Assembly (NCBI GenBank): GCA_009377605.1
Contig: WHTT01000064.1
Location: forward strand, 1-36,623
From: Luteitalea sp.
Lineage (GTDB): Bacteria; Acidobacteriota; Vicinamibacteria; Vicinamibacterales; Vicinamibacteraceae
Length of the DNA stretch: 36,623 nucleotides
Direction of reading: 5' to 3'
Below, piece after piece: positions 1 to 8,190 of the stretch. Every line of letters begins with the position of its first letter. The first letter of the stretch is position 1. Below the pieces are notes generated by a model, which did not search any database, was not told the origin of the DNA, and saw only the letters and a list, made by a program, of their open reading frames with translations. The position numbers were made by a program, and so were the translations under genes.

Positions 1-264
1 GAAGTGTACGTGTTGACGAAAGAAGAGGGGGGCCGGCACACGCCGTTTTTCAACGGGTATCGGCCGCAGTATTACATTCGGACGACGGATGTGACGGGGG
101 TGTCGCAGTTGCCGACCGGGGTGGAGATGGTGATGCCGGGCGACAACGTGACGATGGAGATCGAGCTGATCGCGCCGGTGGCGTTGGAGACGGGGTTGCG
201 GTTTGCGATTCGGGAAGGCGGCCGCACCGTCGGGGCAGGCACGATCTCAGAGATCATCGAGTAG
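1..264 (+). CDS. tuf: Elongation factor Tu, C-terminal part (partial)
   Basis: This is the last 87 codons of EF-Tu, the GTPase that delivers aminoacyl-tRNA to the ribosome; the 5' part lies outside the window. The visible piece is the domain III barrel: [21 protein letters not shown], then [15 protein letters not shown], and the usual ending with [16 protein letters not shown]. It ends in TAG at 262-264. The gene is followed 79 nt later by rpsJ, the common bacterial order in which the str operon runs into the S10 operon, so rpsL, rpsG and fusA are expected just upstream but cannot be seen. The joint is occupied by a hairpin repeat. Confidence 0.97.
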   Translation, partial: EVYVLTKEEGGRHTPFFNGYRPQYYIRTTDVTGVSQLPTGVEMVMPGDNVTMEIELIAPVALETGLRFAIREGGRTVGAGTISEIIE

Positions 265-272
265 ATTCGGCC

Positions 273-331
273 GTAGCGCAGGCCTTTAGGCCTGCCTAGA
301 CCGTGTTGGCAGGCCTGAAGGCCTGCGCTAC
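273..331. repeat. Double-palindrome repeat, family 1 (tuf-rpsJ joint)
   Basis: Two 24-nt arms (273-296 and 308-331) are inverted copies with one mismatch around an 11-nt loop. The 5' arm starts GTAGCGCAGGCC. Each arm is itself a palindrome (GCAGGCCTTTAGGCCTGC), so the RNA can fold as one long stem or as two short hairpins. No T-run follows, so it does not look like an intrinsic terminator. Related copies lie at 8587-8652, 14264-14286 and 14992-15047. Confidence 0.9.
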
Positions 332-343
332 AGGGATTCAGCA

Positions 344-673
344 ATGTTCGGAGAAAAGATCCGTATCCGCCTGAAGGCGTACGACCACCGCGTGCTGGAT
401 CAGTCGACGACGGAGATCGTCGAGACGGCGAAGCGCACGGGCGCGCGTCTGGCTGGACCGGTTCCGCTGCCCACTGAAAAGAACAAGTGGACGGTGCTGC
501 GATCGCCGCACGTGGACAAGAAATCGCGCGAGCAATTCGAGCTTCGCACGCACAAGCGGCTGATCGACATCTTCGAGCCGACGTCGCAAACCGTGGACGC
601 GCTGATGAAGCTCGATTTGCCCGCTGGTGTCGACGTGGAAATCAAGGCGTTTGGCAAAGAACACGGGAAGTAG
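344..673 (+). CDS. rpsJ: 30S ribosomal protein S10
   Basis: S10 is part of the 30S head and also the NusE partner of NusB in antitermination. The 109-residue product is slightly longer than the usual ~102-105. The family core is clear: [17 protein letters not shown] near the start, [26 protein letters not shown] in the middle and [11 protein letters not shown] later. The ATG at 344 sits 12 nt after the family 1 hairpin; the ribosome-binding signal is weak (AGGGA). It is the first gene of the S10 block; a 108-nt joint filled by a heptamer repeat separates it from rplC. Confidence 0.98.
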   Translation: MFGEKIRIRLKAYDHRVLDQSTTEIVETAKRTGARLAGPVPLPTEKNKWTVLRSPHVDKKSREQFELRTHKRLIDIFEPTSQTVDALMKLDLPAGVDVEIKAFGKEHGK

Positions 674-676
674 GTC

Positions 677-764
677 CTTGGTGCTTGGTCCTTGGTTCTT
701 GGTGCGGCCGCGTCGTACGTCATTGCCAGGCGCACCAGGGACCAAGAACGAAGAACCAAGAACC
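677..764. repeat. Inverted heptamer array, CTTGGTN family (rpsJ-rplC joint)
   Basis: The left arm is four exact 7-nt units in register: CTTGGTG (677), CTTGGTC (684), CTTGGTT (691), CTTGGTG (698). The right arm (732-764) is the inverted counterpart, also with a 7-nt period (GTTCTTG type on the opposite strand). The spacer 706-731 is unrelated. A second copy of the family is at 13319-13403. It fills nearly the whole gap and ends 17 nt before the rplC ATG. Confidence 0.9.
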
Positions 765-781
765 GGCGAACGAAGTGAGCT

Positions 782-1453
782 ATGGTTACCGGGATTATCG
801 GCAAGAAAGTCGGCATGACCCAGATCTTCGACGCGACGGGGGCGGCCGTTCCCGTGACGGTCATCAAGGCCGGGCCGTGCGTGGTGGTGCAGCGGAAGAC
901 AGCGACCGTCGACGGGTACGACGCGGTCCAGCTCGGCCTCGTGGAGGGGAAGCCCGCGAAGGTGAACCGTCCGCTTGGTGGTCACTTCAAGAAGGCCAAC
1001 GTCCCGCCCGCGCGCCTGGTGCGGGAAGTGGCGGCCGAGGGCGACGACGTCGTGGCAGGGACTGAGGTGGTGGCGTCGATGTTTCAGGACGGCGAGCTCG
1101 TCGACGTGACCGGTACCTCGCGCGGCCATGGCTTCCAAGGCGTGATGAAGCGGCACGGTTTTGCCGGTGGTGCCGCATCGCACGGCTCGATGTTTCATCG
1201 CGCCCCTGGCTCGATTGGTGCCTCATCGTTTCCATCCCGCGTGTTGAAGGGGATGCGCGCCCCGGGACGAATGGGTGCAGATCGTGTCACGGTGCACAAC
1301 CTGAAGGTGGTGCGTGTCGATGCGGAGAAGCACTTGTTGCTCGTGCGCGGCGCCGTGCCGGGCGCGCGCAACGGCTACGTGTTGATCCGGAAGGCGGTCA
1401 AGCCCAAGCGGGTCGCTGAGCCACAGGCGGAGAAACCGAAGGGAAAGAGGTAG
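782..1453 (+). CDS. rplC: 50S ribosomal protein L3
   Basis: L3 reaches the peptidyl-transferase region and starts 50S assembly. It has 223 residues, against ~205-215 typical. It opens with [13 protein letters not shown], and the core motif [14 protein letters not shown] is followed by [15 protein letters not shown] and HRAPGSIG. In E. coli the next residue is the glutamine methylated by PrmB (GSIGQ); here it is alanine (GSIGASSF), so that modification cannot occur at this place. The C-terminal ~20 residues are a lysine-rich tail. The start at 782 has no strong Shine-Dalgarno; it is set by family alignment. rplD follows after 21 nt. Confidence 0.98.
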   Translation: MVTGIIGKKVGMTQIFDATGAAVPVTVIKAGPCVVVQRKTATVDGYDAVQLGLVEGKPAKVNRPLGGHFKKANVPPARLVREVAAEGDDVVAGTEVVASMFQDGELVDVTGTSRGHGFQGVMKRHGFAGGAASHGSMFHRAPGSIGASSFPSRVLKGMRAPGRMGADRVTVHNLKVVRVDAEKHLLLVRGAVPGARNGYVLIRKAVKPKRVAEPQAEKPKGKR

Positions 1454-1474
1454 GGACGCCCTATCCGAGATGTC

Positions 1475-2125
1475 ATGACTATCGACGTCGTGAATACGAA
1501 GAACGAGAAGGTCGGCTCCCTCGAGCTCAGCGACGAGGTGTTTGGTGGCCGCGTGCGCCAGGATCTCATCTGGGAGGCCGTCGTTCACGAGCAAGCGGAA
1601 CGACGGCGCGGGACCCACAAAACGAAGGAGCGGGGCGAGGTTCGCGGCAGCGGGCGAAAGCTGTGGCGTCAGAAGGGCACAGGCCGTGCGCGGGTGAGTG
1701 ATCTACGGACGCCGATCTGGCGCAAGGGCGGGACGATCTTCGGCCCGCGGCCACGCGCCTACGGGTACGCCCTGCCCAAGAAGGTCCGGAGGGGTGCGCT
1801 GCGGGATGCGCTCGCACAGCGATTGCGTGACGGCGTGGTGGTAGTGGTCGAGGCGCTGGGCGTTGGTGAAGTCAAGACGAAGCTGGCCGCGGCCATGCTG
1901 AAGGAGCTCGGCGCAACCTCGAAGACCTTGCTGATCGACGTCGCGCCCGATGACACGCTCATGCTCTCCACGCGGAACCTCGTGGGAGTTCGCCTCGTAC
2001 CGGCCAACGAAGTGTCGGCCCGCGATGTGATGGACAGCACGACCGTCATCGCAACACGCGCCGCGTTGGAGCGATTGCAGGCGGCGTTGGCGGTAGGACG
2101 GCCTCGCGGAGGCGGTCAACAGTAG
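1475..2125 (+). CDS. rplD: 50S ribosomal protein L4
   Basis: L4 lines the exit tunnel and in gammaproteobacteria represses its own operon. The 216-residue product shows the long tunnel loop, from RRGTHKTKERGEVRGSG through GTGRARVSDLRTPIWRKGG to FGPRPRAYGYALPKK. An ATG at 1470 is out of frame; 1475 gives the family N-terminus. The last ~11 codons (VGRPRGGGQQ) are written in a GACGCCTCGCCGAGGCGTC-type repeat (2093-2117) that continues past the stop, so the native C-terminus seems to have been replaced or extended by repeat DNA. The ribosomal function should not depend on this tail. Confidence 0.97.
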   Translation: MTIDVVNTKNEKVGSLELSDEVFGGRVRQDLIWEAVVHEQAERRRGTHKTKERGEVRGSGRKLWRQKGTGRARVSDLRTPIWRKGGTIFGPRPRAYGYALPKKVRRGALRDALAQRLRDGVVVVVEALGVGEVKTKLAAAMLKELGATSKTLLIDVAPDDTLMLSTRNLVGVRLVPANEVSARDVMDSTTVIATRAALERLQAALAVGRPRGGGQQ

Positions 2126-2146
2126 GGCTGCCTCGCTGAGGCGGCC
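2093..2146. repeat. Composite palindrome repeat, family 2 (rplD end and rplD-rplW joint)
   Basis: Two units stand head to tail: GTAGGACGGCCTCGCGGAGG (from 2093) and GTAGGGCTGCCTCGCTGAGG (from 2122). Each is a diverged copy of the palindrome GGACGCCTCGCCGAGGCGTCC seen at 29088-29108 and elsewhere. The first unit is inside the rplD frame; the second starts at the last base before the rplD TAG and runs 21 nt past it. Confidence 0.75.
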
Positions 2147-2173
2147 GGGACAATCGTCCTGGGGCACTGCGCT

Positions 2174-2464
2174 ATGAAGCTCACGGAAGTCATTCGTCGG
2201 CCGATCGTCACCGAGAAGACCACGAGACTGCGCGAGAGCGCGCCGGTGATGGTGTTGGCCGTGGCTCGGGATGCCACCAAGGTCGAGATTCGTCAGGCGG
2301 TCGAGCGGCTCTTGGGTGCGCGGGTCGCCGACGTGAAGACCATGCGCGTGCAGGGGAAGATCAAGCGGCAGGGGCGGTTTGCCGGGCGCCGGCCCGCCTG
2401 GAAGAAAGCGTACGTCCGACTGCGTGACAACGAGCAGATGCCGGACTTCCTGGAAGGCGCGTAG
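2174..2464 (+). CDS. rplW: 50S ribosomal protein L23
   Basis: L23 sits at the tunnel exit and docks trigger factor and SRP. The 96-residue product starts [17 protein letters not shown], the family signature, and has the central [21 protein letters not shown] helix-strand unit and the basic hairpin [21 protein letters not shown]. The length is typical. It is separated from rplD by a repeat-filled 48 nt and from rplB by 2 nt, so translational coupling to rplB is likely. Confidence 0.98.
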   Translation: MKLTEVIRRPIVTEKTTRLRESAPVMVLAVARDATKVEIRQAVERLLGARVADVKTMRVQGKIKRQGRFAGRRPAWKKAYVRLRDNEQMPDFLEGA

Positions 2465-2466
2465 AT

Positions 2467-3291
2467 ATGGCTGTTCGGAAATACAAGCCGACGTCGGCCG
2501 GCCGGCGGTTCCAGACGGTTCAGTCGTTCGATGAGATCACGACGAGCGAGCCGCACAAACCGCTGACCGAGCCGCTCTCCAAGAGCGGCGGACGCAACAA
2601 CCGCGGCGAGATCACGGTATGGTGGCGCGGCGGCGGGCACAAGCGGCTCTACCGCGTCATTGACTTCAAGCGGGACAAGCGCGGTGTACCAGGGAAGGCC
2701 ACGACAATTGAGTACGACCCGAACCGCTCGGCGCGCATCGTGCTCGTCGCCTACGCCGACGGCGAGAAGCGGTACATCCTGCATCCGGTGGGCCTCAAGG
2801 TGGGCGATACGGTCGTTTCTGGTGAGCGGGTGGACATCCTGCCGGGTAACGCGATGCTGCTACGGCACGTTCCGGTCGGCACGACGGTCCACAACATCGA
2901 GTTACGGCCTGGGAAGGGCGGTCAGCTCGCGCGCAGCGCTGGCGCCTCCGCGCAGCTCGTGGCCAAAGAGGGGGACTACGCGACGTTGCGCATGCCGTCG
3001 AGCGAGACCCGCCTCGTTCACCTCGAGTGCATGGCGACCATTGGCCAGGTTGGAAATCTCGACCACGAGAATGTGTCGATTGGCAAGGCGGGCCGCAGCC
3101 GCTGGCTCGGGCGCCGACCACACGTGCGTGGCGTCGCGATGAACCCGGTCGATCATCCGCTGGGGGGTGGCGAGGGCAAGAGCGCGGGCGGCCGGCACCC
3201 GGTGTCGCCGTGGGGAATGCCGACGAAAGGCTACAAGACGCGTGGCCGCAAGCGGTCGGATCGGTTCATCGTGCAGCGGAGACAGAAGTGA
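2467..3291 (+). CDS. rplB: 50S ribosomal protein L2
   Basis: L2 is a core peptidyl-transferase-centre protein. It has 274 residues, full length. The oligosaccharide-binding fold region ([20 protein letters not shown]) and the C-terminal RNA-binding loop are present. The loop reads [20 protein letters not shown]: the functionally studied histidine of DHP is kept, while the second histidine of the commoner DHPHGGGEG is leucine. It ends with [15 protein letters not shown]. The start is 2 nt after rplW; rpsS starts 18 nt downstream. Confidence 0.98.
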   Translation: MAVRKYKPTSAGRRFQTVQSFDEITTSEPHKPLTEPLSKSGGRNNRGEITVWWRGGGHKRLYRVIDFKRDKRGVPGKATTIEYDPNRSARIVLVAYADGEKRYILHPVGLKVGDTVVSGERVDILPGNAMLLRHVPVGTTVHNIELRPGKGGQLARSAGASAQLVAKEGDYATLRMPSSETRLVHLECMATIGQVGNLDHENVSIGKAGRSRWLGRRPHVRGVAMNPVDHPLGGGEGKSAGGRHPVSPWGMPTKGYKTRGRKRSDRFIVQRRQK

Positions 3292-3309
3292 CCACTTCAG
3301 GATTCAGGT

Positions 3310-3594
3310 ATGAGTAGATCGCTGAAGAAAGGCCCGTTCGTCGACACGCCCTTGTTGGAGAAGGTCGAGGTCATGAATCGGGCGGGCAACAAGCAGGTGA
3401 TCAAGACCTGGTCGCGGCGCTCGACGGTCGTGCCGGAGATGGTTGGCCACACGATCGCGGTGCACAACGGCAAGAAGTTCGTGCCGGTGTATCTCACCGA
3501 GAACATGGTCGGTCACAAGCTGGGCGAGTTCGCGCCCACCCGCACATTCAGGGGACACACGTCGAAGACCGAGAAAACGGCGGGCAGAGGATAG
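3310..3594 (+). CDS. rpsS: 30S ribosomal protein S19
   Basis: S19 binds 16S rRNA in the 30S head with S13. The 94-residue product begins [12 protein letters not shown] and contains [21 protein letters not shown] and [16 protein letters not shown], all family hallmarks. The length is normal. The stop is only 4 nt before the rplV ATG, so the two genes are probably coupled. Confidence 0.98.
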   Translation: MSRSLKKGPFVDTPLLEKVEVMNRAGNKQVIKTWSRRSTVVPEMVGHTIAVHNGKKFVPVYLTENMVGHKLGEFAPTRTFRGHTSKTEKTAGRG

Positions 3595-3598
3595 GACG

Positions 3599-4069
3599 AT
3601 GATCGAGGCGCAGGCAACAGCGAAGTACGTCCGCACGTCCGCGCAGAAAGCGGGGCTGGTGCTCGACTTGATTCGCGGCCGCAATGTTCCCCAGGCGACG
3701 GCCACGCTCAAGTTCTCGCGGAAGCGTGTGGCACGAGCGATTGAAAAAGTCTTGCACTCTGCGGTGGCCAACGCGCAGCAGAAGGATGGGTTTGGCGGCG
3801 ACGTGGATCAGCTCTACGTCAAGGGTTGCCATGCCAATCAAGGGCCATCGCTGAAACGGATTCGCCCGGCGCCCATGGGACGGGCGTTTCGGGTGCTCAA
3901 GCGGACGACGCACGTGACGATTGCGGTGGCAGAGCGGCCCGCGGCGGTCCGGCTTCCGGACACGGCATCGAAGAGCGCACGACCTGCCCGGCGAGGGGCG
4001 CCGCGCAAGCGCGCGCAGGGAAGCTCTGACCGCGGCCGAGCGGCGAGAGCGAAGAAGGCGGACGCATAG
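3599..4069 (+). CDS. rplV: 50S ribosomal protein L22 with basic C-terminal extension
   Basis: L22 forms part of the exit-tunnel constriction. The start ATG at 3599 lies 4 nt after rpsS and gives 156 residues; a longer upstream frame is an overlap with rpsS and is not used. The L22 domain (about residues 1-112) runs from [18 protein letters not shown] to [15 protein letters not shown]. After it comes a ~44-residue tail rich in Arg, Lys, Ala and Ser, absent from the ~110-residue standard protein. The tail is probably disordered and may bind rRNA at the surface. The 26-nt gap to rpsC contains a CGCCGAGGCGTC fragment that resembles family 2. Confidence 0.97.
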   Translation: MIEAQATAKYVRTSAQKAGLVLDLIRGRNVPQATATLKFSRKRVARAIEKVLHSAVANAQQKDGFGGDVDQLYVKGCHANQGPSLKRIRPAPMGRAFRVLKRTTHVTIAVAERPAAVRLPDTASKSARPARRGAPRKRAQGSSDRGRAARAKKADA

Positions 4070-4095
4070 CGAGCCGCCGAGGCGTCGAGGAACAC

Positions 4096-4779
4096 ATGGG
4101 CCAGAAGGTACATCCATACGGCTTTCGGCTGGGGTTCAACAAGACCTGGCAATCGCGCTGGTATGCGGACAAGGACTACGCGAAGCTGCTGCACGAGGAC
4201 CTCGCGTTGCGCGCGGACCTCAAGCGCCGTTTTTCGCACGCCGGTGTGGCCAAGGTCGAGATCGAGCGCGCCGCCAACAAACTGAAGATCGACATTCACA
4301 CCTCGCGGCCAGGCATCATCATCGGCCGCAAAGGCACGGAAGTCGACAAGTTGAAGGGCGAGGTGCAGAAGCGCACCCAGCGCGAGGTGTTCATCAACAT
4401 TCAGGAGATTCAAAAACCGGAGCTCGATGCGCAGCTCATCTCCGAGTCGGTGGCGATGCAGCTCGAGAAGCGCGTGGCGTTCCGGCGGGCGATGCGAAAA
4501 GCCGTGGAGTCGGCGCTGCGCTTTGGGGCGCGCGGCATCAAGATCCGCGTCTCGGGGCGGCTGAACGGCGCGGAGATCGCGCGCTCCGAATGGTATCTGC
4601 ACGGACAGTTGCCGCTGCAGACGCTGCGTGCCGACATCGACTACGGCTACGCCGTCGCGCGCACGACGTATGGCGTCATCGGCGTGAAGGTGTGGCTGTA
4701 CAAGGGTGAGCGCGTCGTGATGCGCGCGCCCCGCGAGGAAGAGTACCGACCGGGGCGCCGCGCTGCGCGCGGCGCCTGA
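4096..4779 (+). CDS. rpsC: 30S ribosomal protein S3
   Basis: S3 contributes to the mRNA entry channel. It has 227 residues. It begins [13 protein letters not shown] and has a KH domain with [18 protein letters not shown], then the C-terminal domain with [15 protein letters not shown] and the ending [11 protein letters not shown]-type motif ([16 protein letters not shown]). The last residues GRRAARGA are encoded by a perfect 10-bp hairpin (4754-4776) just before the TGA. Confidence 0.98.
   Translation: MGQKVHPYGFRLGFNKTWQSRWYADKDYAKLLHEDLALRADLKRRFSHAGVAKVEIERAANKLKIDIHTSRPGIIIGRKGTEVDKLKGEVQKRTQREVFINIQEIQKPELDAQLISESVAMQLEKRVAFRRAMRKAVESALRFGARGIKIRVSGRLNGAEIARSEWYLHGQLPLQTLRADIDYGYAVARTTYGVIGVKVWLYKGERVVMRAPREEEYRPGRRAARGA
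4754..4776 (+). repeat. GC-only hairpin at the 3' end of rpsC
   Basis: Arms GGCGCCGCGC (4754-4763) and GCGCGGCGCC (4767-4776) pair perfectly around the loop TGC, directly before the rpsC stop codon at 4777. No T-run follows. It could protect the upstream mRNA from 3' exonucleases or slow terminating ribosomes; that role is inference. Confidence 0.8.
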
Positions 4780-4794
4780 CGGTGAATAGTGAGT

Positions 4795-4811
4795 AGTGGT
4801 CACTGACCACT
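4795..4811. repeat. AGTGGTC-family palindrome (rpsC-rplP joint)
   Basis: AGTGGTCA (4795-4802) and TGACCACT (4804-4811) pair perfectly with a single unpaired C, preceded by GTGAATAGTGAGT. It is the shortest member of the family at 9437-9463, 13131-13168 and 16060-16087, and fills part of a 52-nt joint. Confidence 0.8.
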
Positions 4812-4831
4812 GAAGAGAGGCAGAGACAGCT

Positions 4832-5257
4832 ATGTTGATGCCAAAGAAGGTGAAGTTCCGCAAGCAGCAGCGGGGCCGTATGCGCGGGAAGGCATGGCGC
4901 GGCTCCGAGGTGGCGTTTGGGGACTTCGGGTTGAAAGCGCTGGAGCCGTGCTGGCTCACGGCGCGGCAGATCGAGGCGGCGCGTGTCGCCATGACGCGGT
5001 TCGTGAAGCGCGGCGGCAAGATTTGGATCCGAGTGTTTCCGGACAAGCCGCTCTCGAAGAAGCCGCAGGAGACCCGCATGGGGAAGGGGAAAGGCGCGCC
5101 CGAGCTGTGGGTGACGGTTGTCCGGCCCGGGCGGATCCTCTTCGAGATGGAAGGGGTGGCTGAATCGGAAGCGCGGCGCGCCATGCAGCTGGCCGCCGCC
5201 AAGCTCCCCATCAAGACGCGGTTCGCGACACGATTTGCGGCGGAGAAGGCGTCATGA
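4832..5257 (+). CDS. rplP: 50S ribosomal protein L16
   Basis: L16 positions A-site tRNA and binds near the central protuberance. The 141-residue product starts [19 protein letters not shown], the usual double-Met start, and contains [19 protein letters not shown] and [13 protein letters not shown], the family signatures. The first ATG (4832) is preferred over 4838 because MLMPK is the conserved start. The stop overlaps the rpmC start by 4 nt (ATGA), indicating coupling. Confidence 0.98.
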   Translation: MLMPKKVKFRKQQRGRMRGKAWRGSEVAFGDFGLKALEPCWLTARQIEAARVAMTRFVKRGGKIWIRVFPDKPLSKKPQETRMGKGKGAPELWVTVVRPGRILFEMEGVAESEARRAMQLAAAKLPIKTRFATRFAAEKAS

Positions 5258-5463
5258 AGCGTGTGGCACAGTTCCAGGAGATGGGCGTCGATGCGCTCCA
5301 CCAGCGAGAGCTAGAGTTGGGCGACGAGCTGTTTCGGCTGCGGATGCAAAAAGCAACCGGGCAACTCGAGAAGGCACCCAAGCTTCGTGAGGTCCGCCGC
5401 GATATCGCGCGGGTGAAGACGTTGCTTCGTCAGAAGGTGAGCAGAGCCGGAGCAACAGGCTGA
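5254..5463 (+). CDS. rpmC: 50S ribosomal protein L29
   Basis: L29 lies next to L23 at the tunnel exit. The 69-residue product is two long helices; the conserved [21 protein letters not shown] is followed by [15 protein letters not shown]. The length is normal. It overlaps rplP by 4 nt and is followed 7 nt later by rpsQ. Confidence 0.96.
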   Translation: MKRVAQFQEMGVDALHQRELELGDELFRLRMQKATGQLEKAPKLREVRRDIARVKTLLRQKVSRAGATG

Positions 5464-5470
5464 GAGGCAC

Positions 5471-5725
5471 ATGGCAGTCAAGACGGAACTCCAAGGGCTC
5501 GTCGTCAGCGACAAGATGGACAAGACCGTGGTCGTTGCGGTGACCAGGCGGGTGCCGCATCCCCTCTACGGGAAGATCATGCGGCGGACCAAGAAGTTCG
5601 TGGCGCATGACGCGGCGAACGCCGCCAAGATCGGGGACCGCGTGGTCATCATCGCCTCGCGTCCGCTCAGCCGCCTCAAGCGCTGGGCCGTCACCCGGAT
5701 TGTGAAACCGGCGCGGGGAATGTAG
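5471..5725 (+). CDS. rpsQ: 30S ribosomal protein S17
   Basis: S17 is a primary 16S rRNA binder with an OB fold. The 84-residue product has [33 protein letters not shown] and [12 protein letters not shown], the three family blocks. It starts 7 nt after rpmC behind GAGAGG and precedes rplN by 14 nt. Confidence 0.97.
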   Translation: MAVKTELQGLVVSDKMDKTVVVAVTRRVPHPLYGKIMRRTKKFVAHDAANAAKIGDRVVIIASRPLSRLKRWAVTRIVKPARGM

Positions 5726-5739
5726 CGCGGAGACCGACC

Positions 5740-6108
5740 ATGATCCAGATGCGCACGATTCTCGACGTCGCCGATAACTCCGGCGCCCGCAAGATCGCGG
5801 TGATCAATCCGCTCGGCGGATCGACCGGAAGCAGTGCACGCCTCGGAGACATCGTCACGGCGTCGGTGAAAGAGGCGTCGCCAGACGGCAACGTCAAGAA
5901 GGGGCAGGTGGTCAAGGCGGTCATCGTACGAACGCGGAAGGAGCAGCGCCGCAGGGATGGCAGCTATATCCGATTCGACCGCAATGCCGCCGTCCTCGTG
6001 AACGACCAGGGTGAGCCGATCGGCACCCGCGTGTTTGGCCCTGTCGCGCGTGAGCTGCGTGAGCGCCGGTTCATGAAGATCGTTTCTCTGGCGCCGGAGG
6101 TTTTGTAG
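5740..6108 (+). CDS. rplN: 50S ribosomal protein L14
   Basis: L14 forms the inter-subunit bridge with 16S rRNA and is the docking site of silencing factor RsfS. The 122 residues are of standard length, with [18 protein letters not shown] at the start, [14 protein letters not shown] in the middle and [14 protein letters not shown] near the end. Its TAG is followed by one base and then the rplX ATG. Confidence 0.98.
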   Translation: MIQMRTILDVADNSGARKIAVINPLGGSTGSSARLGDIVTASVKEASPDGNVKKGQVVKAVIVRTRKEQRRRDGSYIRFDRNAAVLVNDQGEPIGTRVFGPVARELRERRFMKIVSLAPEVL

Positions 6109-6109
6109 T

Positions 6110-6442
6110 ATGTCGCGTTTGCAGACGCCAGTTCGGAAGAACGATGAGGTGGTAGTGATTGCGGGCAAGGACCGCGGCAGGCGAGGCCGTGTTCTACGCC
6201 TGCTTCCAGACGCGAATCGTGTGATCGTGGAAGGCGTGAACATGGTCAAGCGGCACACGCGTCCGGATCCGCGGCGCAACGTCAAGGGCGGCATTGTCGA
6301 GCGAGAGGGGCCCGTCCACGCGTCCAACGTGATGGTGGTGGATCCGACGACGGGCCGGGCGACGCGTGTCGGCCACCGGGTGCTGAACGATGGCCGCAAG
6401 GTGAGAATTGCCCGGAGCAGTGGCGAGGTAATCGACCGATGA
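6110..6442 (+). CDS. rplX: 50S ribosomal protein L24
   Basis: L24 is an assembly initiator of the large subunit. The KOW motif is seen as [21 protein letters not shown] (about residues 9-29), followed by [15 protein letters not shown] and [17 protein letters not shown]. The length is 110 residues, normal. The last codons overlap the rplE start by 4 nt. Confidence 0.97.
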   Translation: MSRLQTPVRKNDEVVVIAGKDRGRRGRVLRLLPDANRVIVEGVNMVKRHTRPDPRRNVKGGIVEREGPVHASNVMVVDPTTGRATRVGHRVLNDGRKVRIARSSGEVIDR

Positions 6443-6981
6443 GCCGGTTGAAGGAGCGGTATCTCAACGAGGTTCGGTCCGCGCTGGGAAAAGAGTTCGG
6501 CTACCCGAACGTGATGGCCATCCCCAAGGTCGAGAAAGTGGTGGTCAACATGGGTCTCGGGGAGGCGACGTCGAACGCGAAGGTCATCGACGCGGCGAGC
6601 GAGGATCTCGCGCGGATCACGGGCCAGAAGTCGGCAGTCACGCGCGCCCGCAAATCGGTGGCGGCATTCAAAGTGCGGCAGGGCATGCCGATTGGTGCGA
6701 GGGTCACGTTGCGTGGTGCGCGCATGTACGAGTTTCTCGATCGGCTCGTGTCGACGGCGCTGCCGCGGGTGCGGGACTTCCGCGGCATTTCGCCGAAGGG
6801 GTTCGACGGGCGCGGTAACTATACGCTTGGGTTGCGCGACCAATTGATCTTCCCGGAGATCGACTACCTGAAGGTCGACAAGACACGCGGCATGAATGTG
6901 TCGGTCGTGACCACGGCGAAGAGCGACGAGGAGGCCCGAAGGCTGCTGCAGCTCCTTGGCTTCCCGTTCAGGGCGAATTAG
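6439..6981 (+). CDS. rplE: 50S ribosomal protein L5
   Basis: L5 binds 5S rRNA and P-site tRNA. The 180-residue product starts with the usual [19 protein letters not shown] and has [44 protein letters not shown] and [19 protein letters not shown]. It is full length. It overlaps rplX by 4 nt and is 3 nt from rpsN. Confidence 0.98.
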   Translation: MSRLKERYLNEVRSALGKEFGYPNVMAIPKVEKVVVNMGLGEATSNAKVIDAASEDLARITGQKSAVTRARKSVAAFKVRQGMPIGARVTLRGARMYEFLDRLVSTALPRVRDFRGISPKGFDGRGNYTLGLRDQLIFPEIDYLKVDKTRGMNVSVVTTAKSDEEARRLLQLLGFPFRAN

Positions 6982-6984
6982 CAC

Positions 6985-7170
6985 ATGGCGAAGGAATCGA
7001 AGATCGCGAAGTCGAAGGCAGACCCAAAGTTCCCGAACCGCCACCGAAATCGGTGCCGCTTGTGCGGGAGGAGCCGCGCGTATCTGCGTAAGTTCCATCT
7101 CTGCCGCCTCTGCTTCCGTGACTTGGCCCTCAAGGGCGAGGTAGCCGGTGTGACCAAGAGTAGCTGGTAG
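6985..7170 (+). CDS. rpsN: 30S ribosomal protein S14, zinc-binding short form
   Basis: This is the 61-residue C+ form of S14. The zinc site is [20 protein letters not shown]: two CxxC pairs. The ending VAGVTKSSW is the family C-terminus. The zinc-free ~100-residue form is not present here. It is tightly packed between rplE (3 nt) and rpsH (6 nt), as in most spc operons. Confidence 0.98.
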   Translation: MAKESKIAKSKADPKFPNRHRNRCRLCGRSRAYLRKFHLCRLCFRDLALKGEVAGVTKSSW

Positions 7171-7176
7171 GAAGTT

Positions 7177-7581
7177 ATGACTGATCCGATTTCTGACATG
7201 CTGACGCGGATTCGGAACGCAGTGCACGGGCGACTCACCCGCGTGGACGTTCCGGCCTCCCGGCTGAAGCTGGAGATCGCCCGGATTCTCGAGCGCGAAG
7301 GATATATCACTGCCTTCAAGGTTGTGGATGCAGAAGCCGTGGAGGCACCTCTGCCCGTGATTCGCATCACGTTGAAGTACGGGCCACGAGGCGAGCGCGC
7401 CCTTTCGGGTCTCGAACGTGTGAGCAAGCCGGGGCGCCGCGTCTACTGTGGACGTGACGAGGTGCCCCACGTGCTCGGGGGACTCGGTGTCAGCATCCTC
7501 ACCACGTCGCGCGGCATCATGACGGGTCGTGAAGCCAGCAGCGTCGGCGTGGGCGGCGAGGTGTTGTGTAACGTGTGGTGA
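7177..7581 (+). CDS. rpsH: 30S ribosomal protein S8
   Basis: S8 binds the central domain of 16S rRNA and in E. coli represses the spc operon. The 134-residue product begins [19 protein letters not shown] and ends with [19 protein letters not shown] and the [10 protein letters not shown]-terminus. There is a small insertion around [12 protein letters not shown]. The start is 6 nt after rpsN; rplF follows after 4 nt. Confidence 0.98.
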   Translation: MTDPISDMLTRIRNAVHGRLTRVDVPASRLKLEIARILEREGYITAFKVVDAEAVEAPLPVIRITLKYGPRGERALSGLERVSKPGRRVYCGRDEVPHVLGGLGVSILTTSRGIMTGREASSVGVGGEVLCNVW

Positions 7582-7585
7582 AGTC

Positions 7586-8122
7586 ATGTCGCGTATTGGT
7601 AAGAAGCCGATTCCTATCCCGGCGAACGTGAAGATCGCGCTCGACAATGGCACTGTCGAGGTGCAGGGGCCCAAGGGGACGTTGCGCCAGCGTGTGCCGA
7701 ACGGCATCCGGTTCGAGCTGCACGACCAGCAGCTCGTGGCACAGGACCCGGACGACGGACGCGCGGGAGCGAAGTTCCACGGCTTGGCGCGCAGCCTCGT
7801 GGCGAACGCCGTGGCCGGCGTGTCCGAGGGCTTCAAGCGGGAGCTCGACATCGTCGGGGTCGGCTACCGCGCCGAGGTGAAGGGCCGGCAGGTGCAGTTC
7901 GCGTTGGGCTACTCGCACCCGGTCGTGTTCGACATCCCCGAGGGTATCGAGATCGCGGTCGACAGGAACACCCACGTCGTGGTGTCGGGCATCGACAAGC
8001 AACGCGTGGGGCAGGTGGCTGCGAACATTCGGGCACTGCGCAAGCCCGATCCGTACAAGCAGAAAGGGATTCGCTACACGGGCGAGGTGCTGAAGAAGAA
8101 GGTCGGGAAGACCGGTGCGTAA
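7586..8122 (+). CDS. rplF: 50S ribosomal protein L6
   Basis: L6 sits at the base of the L7/L12 stalk near the factor site. The ATG at 7586 ([16 protein letters not shown]) is the family start, 4 nt after rpsH; a longer frame from 7529 only reads through rpsH. It has 178 residues, normal, with the two duplicated domains; the second ends [20 protein letters not shown] and [16 protein letters not shown] 67-nt joint to rplR holds a heptamer array. Confidence 0.97.
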   Translation: MSRIGKKPIPIPANVKIALDNGTVEVQGPKGTLRQRVPNGIRFELHDQQLVAQDPDDGRAGAKFHGLARSLVANAVAGVSEGFKRELDIVGVGYRAEVKGRQVQFALGYSHPVVFDIPEGIEIAVDRNTHVVVSGIDKQRVGQVAANIRALRKPDPYKQKGIRYTGEVLKKKVGKTGA

Positions 8123-8125
8123 GAA

Positions 8126-8190
8126 GCGATCAGCCGTCAGCGAGCTGATAGCTAAGCTGATCGCTGAGCGCTGAGAGCTGAGAGCTGAGA
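8126..8190. repeat. Inverted heptamer array, GCTGAGN family (rplF-rplR joint)
   Basis: Right arm: five 7-nt units in exact register, GCTGATC (8156), GCTGAGC (8163), GCTGAGA (8170), GCTGAGA (8177), GCTGAGA (8184-8190). The A that ends the last unit is the A of the rplR ATG. The left arm is partial: GCGATCAGC (8126-8134) pairs with GCTGATCGC (8156-8164). It is the only copy in the window. Confidence 0.85.

Noticed and set aside
273-331. Family 1 hairpin as an intrinsic terminator or attenuator of the S10 genes
   Set aside because: No T-run follows the stem, and the same element lies mid-operon before rpsE and rpoA where termination would be harmful.
3838-5301. 487-codon open frame on the minus strand
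   Set aside because: Antisense shadow of rplV, rpsC and rplP, without any recognisable domain.
5566-7851. 761-codon open frame on the minus strand
   Set aside because: It lies entirely antisense to rpsQ-rplF, which are certain. Its composition (His/Arg-rich) is what GC-rich codon bias gives on the opposite strand.
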